Below are positions 14,577-23,722 of a stretch of DNA of 54,097 bases, in pieces. Position numbers and translations under genes: made by a program. Under the pieces are notes generated by a model, which worked only from the letters and a program-made list of their open reading frames with translations, did no database searches and was not told the DNA's origin. Numbering within the stretch: the first letter of the stretch is position 1; each line of letters starts with the position of its first letter. Source of the DNA: Clostridia bacterium (lineage in GTDB: Bacteria; Bacillota; Clostridia; Christensenellales; Aristaeellaceae); contig JAFSGG010000032.1 in the NCBI GenBank assembly GCA_017434775.1, forward strand, positions 1-54,097. The letters run 5' to 3'.

Positions 14577-15401
14577 TTATTTCCCGACCAGTGCCCACTT
14601 GCGGATGGCTTTGGCCAGCCCGTGGTTATCGTGGGTGTCGGTGACGAATCGGGCGGCAGCTTTGGCGCTTTCCGTGCCGTTGCCCATGGCAATGCCATAA
14701 CCGGCAGCCTGCAGCATAGGCACATCATTTTCATGATCCCCCAGCGTCATCACCTGCTCCATGGGAATACCGTAATGCTTGGCCAGCATACGCACGCCGG
14801 TGGCTTTATCCGCACCGGCCGGGATCACTTCAATATTGCTGTTGCCGGACTGGGTGAGGGCAATGCCGGGAATCTTTTCCAGCCGCTTCCACAGGGGATC
14901 GTCCCGGTACCCTTCACAGATGTAGTATTTATGCACCGGGGTTTCCACGCAGGAAAGCATTTCTTCCCGGCCATGGTAATAGGTGAAGCCCAGTGCCTTA
15001 ATGTCTTCCGGCCTCGTTACTTCGCTGTGGTGGGGCAAATCTTTGTGGGAAGTACACACGCTGTGGGTGTTGAACATGAAAAAATCAGCCTTGTATTCAT
15101 ACAGCACGTCCATCACTTCCCGGGCGGCGGAAGGATCCATGGCGGCGGTGAAAATGGGCTGCAGCTTTTCATCGGTAATGTGGCAGCCGTTCACCCCGAT
15201 GATGGGGCAGGAAAGGCCGTACGGCTGAATGCGCACATACACGTTTTCCGGGAAGCGGCCGGAAGCAATGGCAAAAATGATGCCTTTTTCCTGGGCTGCC
15301 CGGATGGCTGCAATATTTTCTTCCGGTATGATGCCGTGACTGTTGAGCAATGTGCCGTCCACGTCGCTGGCAATCAGGCGGATGGGGAAAGGTTTGTTCA
15401 T
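14577..15401 (-). CDS. Cof-type HAD-superfamily phosphatase
   Basis: This 274-residue HAD hydrolase belongs to the Cof/YidA subfamily, which dephosphorylates sugar phosphates or flavin and pyridoxal phosphates. Motif I is ASDVDGTLL (nucleophile and acid-base Asp), motif III lies near DKATGVRMLAKHYGI, and motif IV is LGDHENDVPML. The C2-type cap inserted between motifs identifies the Cof class. The start is ATG 15401 (MNKPF) because AAAAGGA lies 8 bp upstream; ATG 15410 overlaps that site. It follows the pseudouridine synthase by 14 bp. The substrate is not predictable from sequence. Confidence 0.92.
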   Translation of the reverse strand: MNKPFPIRLIASDVDGTLLNSHGIIPEENIAAIRAAQEKGIIFAIASGRFPENVYVRIQPYGLSCPIIGVNGCHITDEKLQPIFTAAMDPSAAREVMDVLYEYKADFFMFNTHSVCTSHKDLPHHSEVTRPEDIKALGFTYYHGREEMLSCVETPVHKYYICEGYRDDPLWKRLEKIPGIALTQSGNSNIEVIPAGADKATGVRMLAKHYGIPMEQVMTLGDHENDVPMLQAAGYGIAMGNGTESAKAAARFVTDTHDNHGLAKAIRKWALVGK

Positions 15402-15415
15402 AACATACATCCTTT

Positions 15416-16267
15416 TCAGAATGGCGGTTGGATGGAGAAGGTGCGCCCGTCCAGGTAAGAAAGGCAGCCGGACAGGTGCAGGGTCAGCCTGACGGCGCAA
15501 AGGTGCAGGGCGGTTGTTTTCATGCGCTTGTTAAAATTCCGGTCACCGTATTTATCGTCCCCCAGCAGGGGATGGGATAAAAAGGCCATGTGTGCCCGGA
15601 TCTGATGGGTACGGCCGGTGAGCAGCGTCACCTGCAGCCGGGAAAGGGTTCCGTCAAAAGACAGGGTTTCATACAGGGTTTCAATGGGCTGGGCGCCGGG
15701 GGTTTCGTGGGTGATGACCCGGACGGTGGCGCGGGCAGCATCTTTTATAAGATACGCTTTCATCCGGGCCTTTTCCGGCCGCATCTGGCCTCGCACCAGA
15801 CATTCATACACCTTTTCCAATGTGTGGTTTTCGAAGGCTTCCAGCAGAACTTGTTCGCTTTCGTCGTCCTTGGCCAAAAGGAGAAGACCGCTGGTCGGAT
15901 TATCCAGCCGGTGGCACAGCCGGGGTACATAAGCGCCGGCGGCCATTTTTTCTGCTATATTCAGAACCGTCATGCCGCCGCGGCTGTCCTCATCACAGCT
16001 GATGCCGGCCGGCTTGTGCAATAGCAGAATGTGCTCATCCTCATACACGATGGGAATTGTGGCTTTGTGAGCGGTGTACAGCTGCACTTTGGCGCCGGGC
16101 AACAGCAGGGTATCCCGGGTGCATCGCTGTCCGTTCTGCTTTACGTCCTTTTTTGCCAAAGCATTGCGGATCACATGGGGCGGCAGCAGGGGAAAAGCGC
16201 GGCTTAAATAATTTTCCAGCCGCTGGGTCGGTGCATTTTCCGGCACGAAGGCTTCGTATACATTCAT
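15416..16267 (-). CDS. RluA-family pseudouridine synthase
   Basis: This 283-residue enzyme isomerises uridine to pseudouridine in rRNA or tRNA. An S4-like N-terminal segment (RLENYLSRAFPLLPPHVIRNALAKKDVKQNG) precedes the catalytic domain. The active-site motif is CHRLDNPTSGLLLLAK with the catalytic Asp, and LLTGRTHQIRAHMAFLSHPLLGD is the classic C-terminal RluA motif. HRLDNPTSG is a variant of the usual HRLDxxTSG. The start at 16267 overlaps the upstream stop by one base (TGATG), giving translational coupling with the unknown 346-residue protein. The exact target position in RNA cannot be assigned. Confidence 0.93.
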   Translation of the reverse strand: MNVYEAFVPENAPTQRLENYLSRAFPLLPPHVIRNALAKKDVKQNGQRCTRDTLLLPGAKVQLYTAHKATIPIVYEDEHILLLHKPAGISCDEDSRGGMTVLNIAEKMAAGAYVPRLCHRLDNPTSGLLLLAKDDESEQVLLEAFENHTLEKVYECLVRGQMRPEKARMKAYLIKDAARATVRVITHETPGAQPIETLYETLSFDGTLSRLQVTLLTGRTHQIRAHMAFLSHPLLGDDKYGDRNFNKRMKTTALHLCAVRLTLHLSGCLSYLDGRTFSIQPPF

Positions 16268-17307
16268 CAGTTCAATACCGCCGATCGGATGCCCATCCAA
16301 CGCACCGTCTGCAGGTGCAATTGGCTCAGGGCGCTTAACATGCCCGGGGTGGGCAATACAAACAGCATGCTTTCCAGCACTTCTTTCATTTCATCCAGGG
16401 TAGCGCCCTGCTTGGCCATCATACGCAAGTCTTCCAGCGCTTCATTTACATCCAGATCCGGCCGGACAGCGCCCTCCAGCATGCCCCGCATATTTTCGGT
16501 GCTGGCTACTTCTTCCGGCAAGATGCCGTTCATACCGCCCAGCATCATTTCCTGGGTCAAGTGGATGGCGGTGGGCTTGATGCCGGACAGGTTCATCAAA
16601 AGGTGATTGGGGTCCGCCAGGCCGGGATGGAGCAGCAGCATTTCGCCGATATTGGTCTGGGTATAGTCAAAAGCTGCGCGCATGTAGCGGTCAATGAAAG
16701 TTTCGGCATGGGGAAGGGGCATGTCTTTCACCATTTCACAAAAATGGGCGGCCGGTACCGTGGCATGCAGAAAGCCGGAAAGATACAACAAGCTGTGCAG
16801 CGTGGCGCTGAAGGAAAAGAGCAGGCTTTGCAGGGCGGTGTAGGTTCCACTCAGCATGGCTTCTGTCAGCGGTTTTGCAAGGGTGGGATGCAGCTGGAGG
16901 GCGGCGGTTTCATCATCCCGGATTTCCAGGGTGCACCAAAGCCTTGCAATCAGTGCTTCCGCAGCGGAGATTTCCGTCCACTCGGCAAGCAGGGTTTCGT
17001 TGTTTCCGGCCAGCATACGTTTTACCAGCGCATCTTCTTCCGTGGATAAAAGGCACACTTCATTTGGCAAAAAGTTCAGCACCTTTCGCCGCAGGGCGTT
17101 GATGCCGGGAAAGCGGCCACGCATCTCCTGGGCATAAAAGGAAGAAGAAAAGATCAGCCGGGCTTCGTCTTCGTTTTCGGTATCAAAAATGGAAACAGCC
17201 GGGCGGCGCATCAGCCTTTCCTGACAGGCTTCCAGCTGCTTTTCCTGCAGCACGCTCATGGTTTTATCACACCAGGGCTCCCGGTGGTAGGTGTAGGTTC
17301 TCAGCAA
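16267..17307 (-). CDS. unknown cytoplasmic protein, 346 residues
   Basis: I do not recognise a family. The protein is largely alpha-helical by composition, with no signal peptide or membrane segment. Notable stretches are a Leu/Phe/Ser-rich helix (TALQSLLFSFSATLHSLLYLSGFL, residues ~156-179) and a C-terminal VRPDLDVNEALEDLRMMAKQG. The N-terminus mentions CQERLMRRPAVSIFDTENEDE. The start is uncertain: TTG 17307 has AAAGGGG 12 bp upstream, while the next in-frame ATG is at 17259. A four-codon mini-ORF (ATG at 17315, stop overlapping the start region) has a better-placed ribosome binding site. It heads the operon with pseudouridine synthase, HAD and GNAT genes, behind a consensus promoter. Confidence 0.7.
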   Translation of the reverse strand: MLRTYTYHREPWCDKTMSVLQEKQLEACQERLMRRPAVSIFDTENEDEARLIFSSSFYAQEMRGRFPGINALRRKVLNFLPNEVCLLSTEEDALVKRMLAGNNETLLAEWTEISAAEALIARLWCTLEIRDDETAALQLHPTLAKPLTEAMLSGTYTALQSLLFSFSATLHSLLYLSGFLHATVPAAHFCEMVKDMPLPHAETFIDRYMRAAFDYTQTNIGEMLLLHPGLADPNHLLMNLSGIKPTAIHLTQEMMLGGMNGILPEEVASTENMRGMLEGAVRPDLDVNEALEDLRMMAKQGATLDEMKEVLESMLFVLPTPGMLSALSQLHLQTVRWMGIRSAVLN

Positions 17308-17345
17308 AGGCGCATCACGCCCCTTTCTATTCTGAATACAGTACG

Positions 17346-17373
17346 ATTATACAGGCAAAAAAGGGCCTGTCAA
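17346..17373 (-). promoter_or_regulatory. promoter with internal dyad, upstream of the 346-residue protein operon
   Basis: On the minus strand TTGACA (17368-17373) and TATAAT (17346-17351) are both perfect, with a 16-bp spacer. The spacer holds an inverted repeat ACAGGC/GCCTGT (17365-17370 and 17351-17356) that overlaps the edges of both hexamers, a possible repressor site. Confidence 0.8.
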
Positions 17374-17396
17374 GGGTGTTTGAACACAATACCAGT

Positions 17397-19373
17397 TCAT
17401 CTGTTTTCTGCCATGGAAAGCAGTTCAGCTTCCGAAAGCACGGGGATGCCCAGCTTTTGTGCTTTGTCCAGCTTGCTGCCGGCCTTTTCCCCGGCCACCA
17501 CAAAGCTGGTCTTTTTGCTGACGGAAGATGCGGCATTGCCGCCGTTTATTCGGATGAATTCTTCAGCCTCCTGCCGGGAGAGGGTGGGCAGGGTGCCGGT
17601 GACCACCAGCGTCATGCCCTGGAAAGCGCCGCCGGATGTTTGGGCCTGGGCTGCCTGCGGCTGCACACCGGCCTCCAATAGCCGTTGTACCATATTCCTG
17701 TTCTGGGGCAGGGCGAAGAAATCTGTAACGCTCTGGGCCACAATATCGCCGATTTCGTCGATTTTGAGGAGACTTTCCAGATCGGCCTCCATCACGTTTT
17801 CCAGGGTGCCGAAATGCTGGGCCAGATCCCTTGCCGTGCGCTTGCCGATGTTGGGAATGCCAATGGCCAACAGGAATTGATCCAATTGACATTGCTTGCT
17901 TTTTTCCAGAGCGTCCAGCAGGTTCCGGGCCTTTTTTTCTTTGAACCCCTCCAGCTGCAAAAGCTGATCCATATCCAGCCGGTACAGATCCGCCGGATCC
18001 CGGACAAATGCGGCATCGTAGAGCTGATCCGCCGTCATTTCGGAAAAACCGGTGATATCCATAGCGTCCCGGGAGGCAAAATGGGACAGGCGCATGACCG
18101 CCTGGGGTTTGCAGCTTTCCCGGTTGGGGCAGAACAGATGGGCACCGATCTGCTGCACCTGAGTGCCGCAGGCCGGGCAATGGGTGGGGGGCAGGATGGG
18201 CGCACCTTCCATGCCGTCATCCACTTTGCCTAAGATTTCCGGGATCACGTCGTTGCTGCGGCGTATCCACACCCGGCAGCCCAGGGACAGGTGTTTACGC
18301 TCAATATCCCCCATATTGTTGAGGGTGGCTTTCTTCACCGTCACCCCTTCAAATTCCACCGGGGTCACATGGGCCAGGGGGGTCAGTTTGCCGGTGCGGC
18401 CTAGTTCCCAGGTCACGCTTTCCAAGGTGGTGGTGTTTTCCTCGGCGGCGAATTTATAGGCCACGGCCCACCGGGGGAATTTATCTGTGTAGCCAAAGGA
18501 AAGGCGGGTGCGGCTGTCCATCACTTTGATGACGGCGCCGTCGATGAGGTAATCCAGGGTGGGCCTGGCTTCCTCAATGCCCTGGAGCAGAGCATATACT
18601 TCTTCCCTTGTCCGGGCCGTTTCAAAATATGGACTGACGGGGAAGCCCTGTTCCTTCAGAAAGGCGATCATGCCCGTCTGCTCCGTGTAGGGCGGATTTT
18701 CAATGGTGCCCACCTGATAGAAAAAGGCGGATAATTTCCGGGATGCGGTGACGGCCGGATCCAGATTGCGCAGGGCACCGGCGGCAGCGTTCCGGGCATT
18801 TTTCAGGGGTTCCTGAGCCGTTTCATTGTACTTTTTCAAGGTGCTCAGCCGCATGATGCATTCGCCTTGCACTTCGATTCTTCCCTGCCACGGAATGGAC
18901 AGGGGAACGCCCTGCACCGTTCTGGCCTGAGGCAGGATGGCTTCGCCCACTTCGCCGTTGCCCCGGGTGGCGGCTTGAATGAGCTTTCCGTTTTCATAGG
19001 TCAGGTTCAGGGTGAGACCATCAAATTTGTATTCGATGCCGTACGTCAAGGGTGGCAGGCCCTCTTCCTGGGCGTGCAGTTTTTCCGTGCGGTCAAACCA
19101 GAGGGAAAGTTCTTCTTCCGACTGGGCTTTGTCCATGCTCCACAGCCGGGAAATGTGCCGGTGTTCCGCAAATGCGGACAGGGGCGCACCACCCACCCGA
19201 TGGGAGGGGGAATCCGGCAACGTGATGCCCGTTTCTTTTTCCATCTGCAAAAGCCGGTTATACAGTTTGTCCCATTCGGCGTCGGAAATCAGGGGATTAT
19301 CCAGCACATAATAGGCGTGCGCCGTTTTGTTCAGATAATCCACCAGTTCCTGCATGGTCAAGAATTCAGGCAT
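17397..19373 (-). CDS. ligA: NAD-dependent DNA ligase
   Basis: This 658-residue ligase seals nicks during replication and repair. Domain Ia (YYVLDNPLISDAEWDKLYNRL, then DSPSHRVGG), the adenylation domain, OB fold, a four-cysteine zinc finger (CPACGTQ...CPN...C), helix-hairpin-helix repeats and a C-terminal BRCT domain (GMTLVVTGTLPTLSRQEAEEFI) are all present. The adenylation motif reads EYKFDGLTLN with the nucleophilic lysine, differing from the common (E)LKIDGLA. The following RGNG replaces the usual RGDG and EVQGE replaces EVRGE, so this is a divergent LigA. It follows pcrA by 16 bp, the conserved Firmicutes order. Confidence 0.95.
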   Translation of the reverse strand: MPEFLTMQELVDYLNKTAHAYYVLDNPLISDAEWDKLYNRLLQMEKETGITLPDSPSHRVGGAPLSAFAEHRHISRLWSMDKAQSEEELSLWFDRTEKLHAQEEGLPPLTYGIEYKFDGLTLNLTYENGKLIQAATRGNGEVGEAILPQARTVQGVPLSIPWQGRIEVQGECIMRLSTLKKYNETAQEPLKNARNAAAGALRNLDPAVTASRKLSAFFYQVGTIENPPYTEQTGMIAFLKEQGFPVSPYFETARTREEVYALLQGIEEARPTLDYLIDGAVIKVMDSRTRLSFGYTDKFPRWAVAYKFAAEENTTTLESVTWELGRTGKLTPLAHVTPVEFEGVTVKKATLNNMGDIERKHLSLGCRVWIRRSNDVIPEILGKVDDGMEGAPILPPTHCPACGTQVQQIGAHLFCPNRESCKPQAVMRLSHFASRDAMDITGFSEMTADQLYDAAFVRDPADLYRLDMDQLLQLEGFKEKKARNLLDALEKSKQCQLDQFLLAIGIPNIGKRTARDLAQHFGTLENVMEADLESLLKIDEIGDIVAQSVTDFFALPQNRNMVQRLLEAGVQPQAAQAQTSGGAFQGMTLVVTGTLPTLSRQEAEEFIRINGGNAASSVSKKTSFVVAGEKAGSKLDKAQKLGIPVLSEAELLSMAENR

Positions 19374-19389
19374 GGTAAGCGCCTCCCTT

Positions 19390-21636
19390 TCAGGTTTCTA
19401 TTTTCACAATGGGGGCAATGGAAAGGGAAAATTCCCTGGTGCCATAAGCGGTAAAAGCAATCATGATCCGGGCATCAGCGCCGGTGCCGGTGACGGACTG
19501 TACCGTGCCTTCGCCGAACTTGCGGTGCAGAACCTTATCCCCGGGGCGGAAAAGCACAGTGTTTGCCTGTAAACTGCGGGCTGGGGACGGGGCAAAGCCC
19601 TTCTGAACCCCGGGGATATTCAGGGCAGATGGCCGGGCAGCCGCCATGCCGGGAGTGCCGAAGGAAAGGTTCCGCTGGGGCTGGCGCTGCACGGGAGCAT
19701 GGGACGGGGAAGCAGGCCGGGAAGCCCATTCTTCCTGTATCAGGCGGCCGGGAATTTCCTTGAGGAACAGGGAAGGCGCGTTGTGGGTGATCTGGTTATA
19801 GAGCATGCGCCGCCGGGCAAAGGAAAGATATAGCCGCTTCTTGGCTCTTGTAATGCCCACATAGCAAAGCCTGCGTTCTTCTTCCATTTTGTTTTCTTCC
19901 GTGATGGAGCGCATGGAGGGGAAAATGCCCTCTTCCAGGCCGCAGAGGAACACGTCATCGTATTCCAGGCCTTTGGCGGAATGGAGGGTCATGAGGGTTA
20001 CATATTGGGGTGCATCTTCCTGCCGGTCCAGGTCCGTGACCAGGGACACATTTTCCAAAAAGGCTTCCAGCGTTTTTTCGGCGCTTTGCTGTTCAAATTC
20101 CTTGGCGGCACCGGCAAATTCCATCAGGTTTTCCAGCCTTGTCTGGGCTTCATCGCTGCCGTCCACTTCAAACTGGGCTTTGAGCCCGGTTTCGTCCAGC
20201 ATTTTTTCCACAAATTCTGAAAGGCTCAGGCTTTCTTTCATCAGGGTCAATTGCATCAGCAGCATGGAAAAAGCGGAAATGCTCTTTTTCGCCCGGCTGG
20301 ACAGGCTGTCTGGCGGGGCGGCCAGCACAGAAAAGAGCGGCAGTTCTTCCTCTCTTGCGTATTCCTGCAGGGCGGCGATGGTGGTATCGCCGATGGAGCG
20401 TTTGGGGGTGTTGATGATGCGGGTGAGGGACACGTCGTCTGCCGGGTTTACAATCACCCGCAAATAAGCCAGCGCATCCTTCACTTCTTTGCGGTCGTAG
20501 AATTTGGTGCCGCCGAACACGCGATAGGGGATGCCGGAGCGCATGAACATTTCTTCCAGCACACGGCTTTGGGCGTGGGTGCGGTAAAGAACGGCGATTT
20601 CCGCCAGATTATTGTGCATTTTCTGCAGCTTTTTGATGGTTACGCAGATCCAGGCGGCTTCTTCCCGCTCGTCCCCGGCGCTGAAGAGGTGAATTTTTTC
20701 GCCCTCGTCTTCATCCGTCCACAGGGCTTTTTCCTTGCGGCCGGTGTTGTGGGCGATCACCTGATTGGCCGCATCCAGAATATTGGCGGTGGAACGGTAA
20801 TTCTGCTCCAGTTTAATGACGGTGGCGTCGGGGAAGTCCGTTTCAAAATCCAGAATGTTGCGGATGTCCGCGCCGCGCCAGCCGTAGATGGACTGGTCGT
20901 CGTCGCCCACCACGCAAAGGTTGCGGCTTTCCTGGGTCAGCAGGCGCACAAAGGTATATTGAGCCATATTGGTATCTTGGTATTCGTCCACATGGACGTA
21001 AGCGAATTTCTGCCGGTAATAATCCAGCACCGGCGGATGTTCCACAAAAAGCTGCAGGGTGCAAAGCAGCAGGTCGTCAAAATCCAGGGCGTTGGCGTTA
21101 TGCAGCCGTTCTTCATAATAGCGCATGATATCGTGGATCTGCTGGGAGCGGAAATCCCGGGGGGATTCCTGGAACCATTCGTCCGGGGACAGCATGCGGT
21201 TTTTGGCATCGGAAATTTTCGCCCGGATTTCCCGGGGCGGCAATTGCTTTTCGTCGTAATGCAGGGCTTTCAGGGCGTCCTTGATCACCCGCTGCTGGTC
21301 ATCTTCGTCATAGATGGTGAAGGAACGCTGATAGCCGATTTTTTCGATATCCCGGCGCAGAATGCGCACGCAAACCGAGTGGAACGTACCCAGCCACATT
21401 TCGTCCACATCGCTGCCCACCAGCCGTGCCACACGTTCCTTCATTTCCCGGGCGGCTTTGTTGGTAAAGGTCAGGGCCAGAATGCGCCAGGGGGCCACGC
21501 CGCTCTCGATGAGATTGGCGATGCGGAAGGTGATGGTGCGGGTTTTGCCGCTGCCGGCGCCGGCCAGAATCAATACCGGTCCTTCCAGCGTTTGGGCAGC
21601 CTTGCGCTGCATGGGGTTGAGCAGGGATAAATTCAT
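19390..21636 (-). CDS. pcrA: UvrD/PcrA-type ATP-dependent DNA helicase
   Basis: This 748-residue superfamily 1A 3'-5' helicase acts in repair, rolling-circle replication and removal of RecA. The Walker A motif is AGAGSGKT, followed by TFTNKAAREMKERV (motif Ia), DEYQDTN (motif II), VGDDDQSIYGWRGA (motif III), QNYRSTANIL (motif IV) and LMTLHSAKGLEYDDVFLCGLEEG (motifs V-VI). The C-terminal region ends with a Tudor-like segment (PGDKVLHRKFGEGTVQSV) typical of PcrA that binds RNA polymerase. The start follows GAGGAACG. It is first in a pcrA-ligA operon and has its own -10 element downstream of the plsY terminator. Confidence 0.96.
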   Translation of the reverse strand: MNLSLLNPMQRKAAQTLEGPVLILAGAGSGKTRTITFRIANLIESGVAPWRILALTFTNKAAREMKERVARLVGSDVDEMWLGTFHSVCVRILRRDIEKIGYQRSFTIYDEDDQQRVIKDALKALHYDEKQLPPREIRAKISDAKNRMLSPDEWFQESPRDFRSQQIHDIMRYYEERLHNANALDFDDLLLCTLQLFVEHPPVLDYYRQKFAYVHVDEYQDTNMAQYTFVRLLTQESRNLCVVGDDDQSIYGWRGADIRNILDFETDFPDATVIKLEQNYRSTANILDAANQVIAHNTGRKEKALWTDEDEGEKIHLFSAGDEREEAAWICVTIKKLQKMHNNLAEIAVLYRTHAQSRVLEEMFMRSGIPYRVFGGTKFYDRKEVKDALAYLRVIVNPADDVSLTRIINTPKRSIGDTTIAALQEYAREEELPLFSVLAAPPDSLSSRAKKSISAFSMLLMQLTLMKESLSLSEFVEKMLDETGLKAQFEVDGSDEAQTRLENLMEFAGAAKEFEQQSAEKTLEAFLENVSLVTDLDRQEDAPQYVTLMTLHSAKGLEYDDVFLCGLEEGIFPSMRSITEENKMEEERRLCYVGITRAKKRLYLSFARRRMLYNQITHNAPSLFLKEIPGRLIQEEWASRPASPSHAPVQRQPQRNLSFGTPGMAAARPSALNIPGVQKGFAPSPARSLQANTVLFRPGDKVLHRKFGEGTVQSVTGTGADARIMIAFTAYGTREFSLSIAPIVKIET

Positions 21637-21685
21637 ATCGTTCCTCTTTCATGGTTGTCATTGAAGGCTATATTCACCTACGATA

Positions 21686-21691
21686 ATTATA
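21686..21691 (-). promoter_or_regulatory. -10 element of the pcrA promoter
   Basis: On the minus strand GCTATAAT lies 50 bp upstream of the pcrA start. The -35 region falls in the T-rich tail of the preceding terminator and is weak. Confidence 0.55.
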
Positions 21692-21713
21692 GCATATTTA
21701 TTGTATAAAAAAA

Positions 21714-21742
21714 AGCGCTGCGGACAAAAAATCCGGAGCGCT
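21714..21742 (-). terminator. intrinsic terminator of the DUF512-der-plsY operon
   Basis: On the minus strand an 11-bp stem with one mismatch (AGCGCTCCGGA/TCCGCAGCGCT; arms 21732-21742 and 21714-21724) is followed by a run of at least seven T. Confidence 0.88.
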
Positions 21743-21756
21743 CCTGCTGTTTTCTG

Positions 21757-22356
21757 TCAGGCTTTGGCCTTCTGGCCGATTTTGTTTTCGCAGCCGTTCT
21801 TGAGCCGTTCGATGTTAGCCCGATGCCGCCATACCCCAAGGGCCAGCAGCACAAAAGCCCATGCGCCATAGGGCCAGACGCCGGGGGTGATGGTGACCAA
21901 TACGAAGAAAACAAACAGCATGGTCAGGCTGCCAAGAGAGATATAGCGGGTGAAATAAATAACGGCCAGGCAGATGGCAATGGCAATCAGCCCTTGCCAC
22001 CAGAAGGTAAGCAGCACAATGGCGGCGGAGCAGGCAATGCCCTTGCCGCCCTTGAAGCCGAAGAAGATGGGCCAGTTATGCCCCAGCACCACGCACAGGC
22101 CGCCCAGCATGGCACCGTACTTGCTGCACAGCAAATAGCCGAGCAAAACGGCCAGGGATGCCTTGATAAAATCGCCGATGAATACCATGGCGCCGCCCTT
22201 TACACCCAGCACACGCAGGGCGTTGGAGGCACCGGTGTTTTTGCTGCCTTCGTTGCGGATATCGTGCCCCTGACGGGAGGCTACCAGAATACCGGTGGAG
22301 AAGCTGCCCAGCAAATAGGCGGCAATGGCGATGAGGATGTATTTGAGAACAATCAC
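21757..22356 (-). CDS. plsY: acyl-phosphate:glycerol-3-phosphate acyltransferase
   Basis: This 199-residue multipass membrane enzyme transfers acyl groups from acyl-phosphate to glycerol-3-phosphate, the first step of phospholipid synthesis. Conserved PlsY motifs are GSFSTGILVA, the glycine-rich S-K-N-T-G-A-S-N-A-L-R segment, and GHNWPIFFGFKGGKGIA. The C-terminal ~20 residues are basic and cytoplasmic. The start codon is GTG 22356, which overlaps the stop of der in GTGA, with AGAAGGAGGACC upstream. In many Clostridia gpsA and spoIVA follow plsY, but here a terminator follows directly. Confidence 0.95.
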   Translation of the reverse strand: MIVLKYILIAIAAYLLGSFSTGILVASRQGHDIRNEGSKNTGASNALRVLGVKGGAMVFIGDFIKASLAVLLGYLLCSKYGAMLGGLCVVLGHNWPIFFGFKGGKGIACSAAIVLLTFWWQGLIAIAICLAVIYFTRYISLGSLTMLFVFFVLVTITPGVWPYGAWAFVLLALGVWRHRANIERLKNGCENKIGQKAKA

Positions 22357-23702
22357 GGCTTCTGGTCCTCCTTCTTCTTTTCACGGAGCAGGAAACGGAT
22401 GGGCGTGCCTTCGAAGCCGAAGGCTTTGCGGATGCAGTTTTCCAGATAACGCTGATAGGAGAAGTGCATCAGTTCTTCGTTATTGATGAACAGGGCGAAA
22501 GTGGGCGGGCAGGCGGCCGGCTGGGTGCCGTAGTAGATTTTCAGCTTGCGGCCGCCCATCATGGGGGGCTGCAGGGCCATCTGGGCATCACCCAGCACGT
22601 CGTTGAGGGCGCCGGTGCCGATATGGCGGCAGGCTTGTTCATATACCTTGTTCACTTCCGGCAATACCTGCACGGCCCGCTGGCCTGTAAGGGCGGAAAT
22701 GCACAATACCGGCGCATAATCCATGAATTTCAAATCTTCCAATACCTGTTTTTTATACTTTTCAAAGGTGCCGGTTTCCTTTTCCAGGGCATCCCATTTA
22801 TTGACGATCACCACAGCCGCCTTGCCTTCTTCATGCACCATGCCGGCAATGCGGGCATCCTGCTCGGTGACCCCTTCCTGAGCATCGATGAGCATGAGGG
22901 CCACGTCGCAGCGCTTGATGGCGGCAATGGAGCGCAGCACGCTGTAGCGCTCCAGGGAAGCATCTTCAATGGCGCGCTTGCGGCGGATGCCGGCGGTATC
23001 GATGATGTTGTAGCGGGTGCCGTCCGGGCCGGTGAACTCGGTATCGATGGCGTCCCGGGTGGTGCCGGGGATATTGGAAACCATGGTGCGGTTCTGGCCC
23101 AGCAGCCGGTTCACAAGGGAGGATTTGCCCACATTGGGCCGGCCAACCACGGCCAGCTGGATCACATGATCTTCGCCTTCTTCTTCCTCTTCTTCCTTGG
23201 GCGGGAAGTGGCTGACGATTTCGTCCAAGAGGTCGCCAAGGCCCAGCATGTTCACCGAGGAAATGCCGATGGGGTCGCCCAGGCCCAGGGCGTAGAATTC
23301 GTAACGCACGTCTTCCAGGCCGCTGTGGTCCAGCTTGTTCACCACCAGAATCACGGGCTTATGGGTGCGGCGGAGCATGACCGCCACTTCTTCATCATCC
23401 GGGGTGAGGCCAACCCGGGCATCGGTGAAAAAGCAGATCACGTCGGCCATGTCCATGGCAATCTGGGCCTGATGGCGCATTTGGGAAAGCAGCACGTCGT
23501 CGGATTTGGGGTCGATACCGCCGGTATCGATGAGGGTGAATTTACGGTCCAGCCATTCCACGTCAGCGCAGATGCGGTCCCGGGTGACGCCGGGAATATC
23601 TTCCACGATGGCAATGCGATGGCCGGTGATTTTGTTGAAGAATGTGGATTTGCCCACATTGGGGCGGCCCACGATGGCAACCAGAGGTTTGAGAGCAGGC
23701 AT
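22353..23702 (-). CDS. der: ribosome biogenesis GTPase Der (EngA)
   Basis: This 449-residue tandem GTPase is needed for 50S subunit assembly. Two complete GTPase domains are visible: the first with GRPNVGKSTFFNK and NKLD, the second with GRPNVGKSSLVNR, DTAGIR and NKWD. A C-terminal KH-like domain (KLKIYYGTQPAACPPTFALFINNEELMHFSYQRYLENCIRKAFGFEGTPIRFLLREKKK) binds rRNA. An acidic linker (PPKEEEEEEGE) joins the two G domains. The start follows AAGGAGGATT. It lies between the DUF512 gene and plsY, the usual clostridial order. Confidence 0.97.
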   Translation of the reverse strand: MPALKPLVAIVGRPNVGKSTFFNKITGHRIAIVEDIPGVTRDRICADVEWLDRKFTLIDTGGIDPKSDDVLLSQMRHQAQIAMDMADVICFFTDARVGLTPDDEEVAVMLRRTHKPVILVVNKLDHSGLEDVRYEFYALGLGDPIGISSVNMLGLGDLLDEIVSHFPPKEEEEEEGEDHVIQLAVVGRPNVGKSSLVNRLLGQNRTMVSNIPGTTRDAIDTEFTGPDGTRYNIIDTAGIRRKRAIEDASLERYSVLRSIAAIKRCDVALMLIDAQEGVTEQDARIAGMVHEEGKAAVVIVNKWDALEKETGTFEKYKKQVLEDLKFMDYAPVLCISALTGQRAVQVLPEVNKVYEQACRHIGTGALNDVLGDAQMALQPPMMGGRKLKIYYGTQPAACPPTFALFINNEELMHFSYQRYLENCIRKAFGFEGTPIRFLLREKKKEDQKP

Positions 23703-23722
23703 GAAAAGGAATCCTCCTTGAT

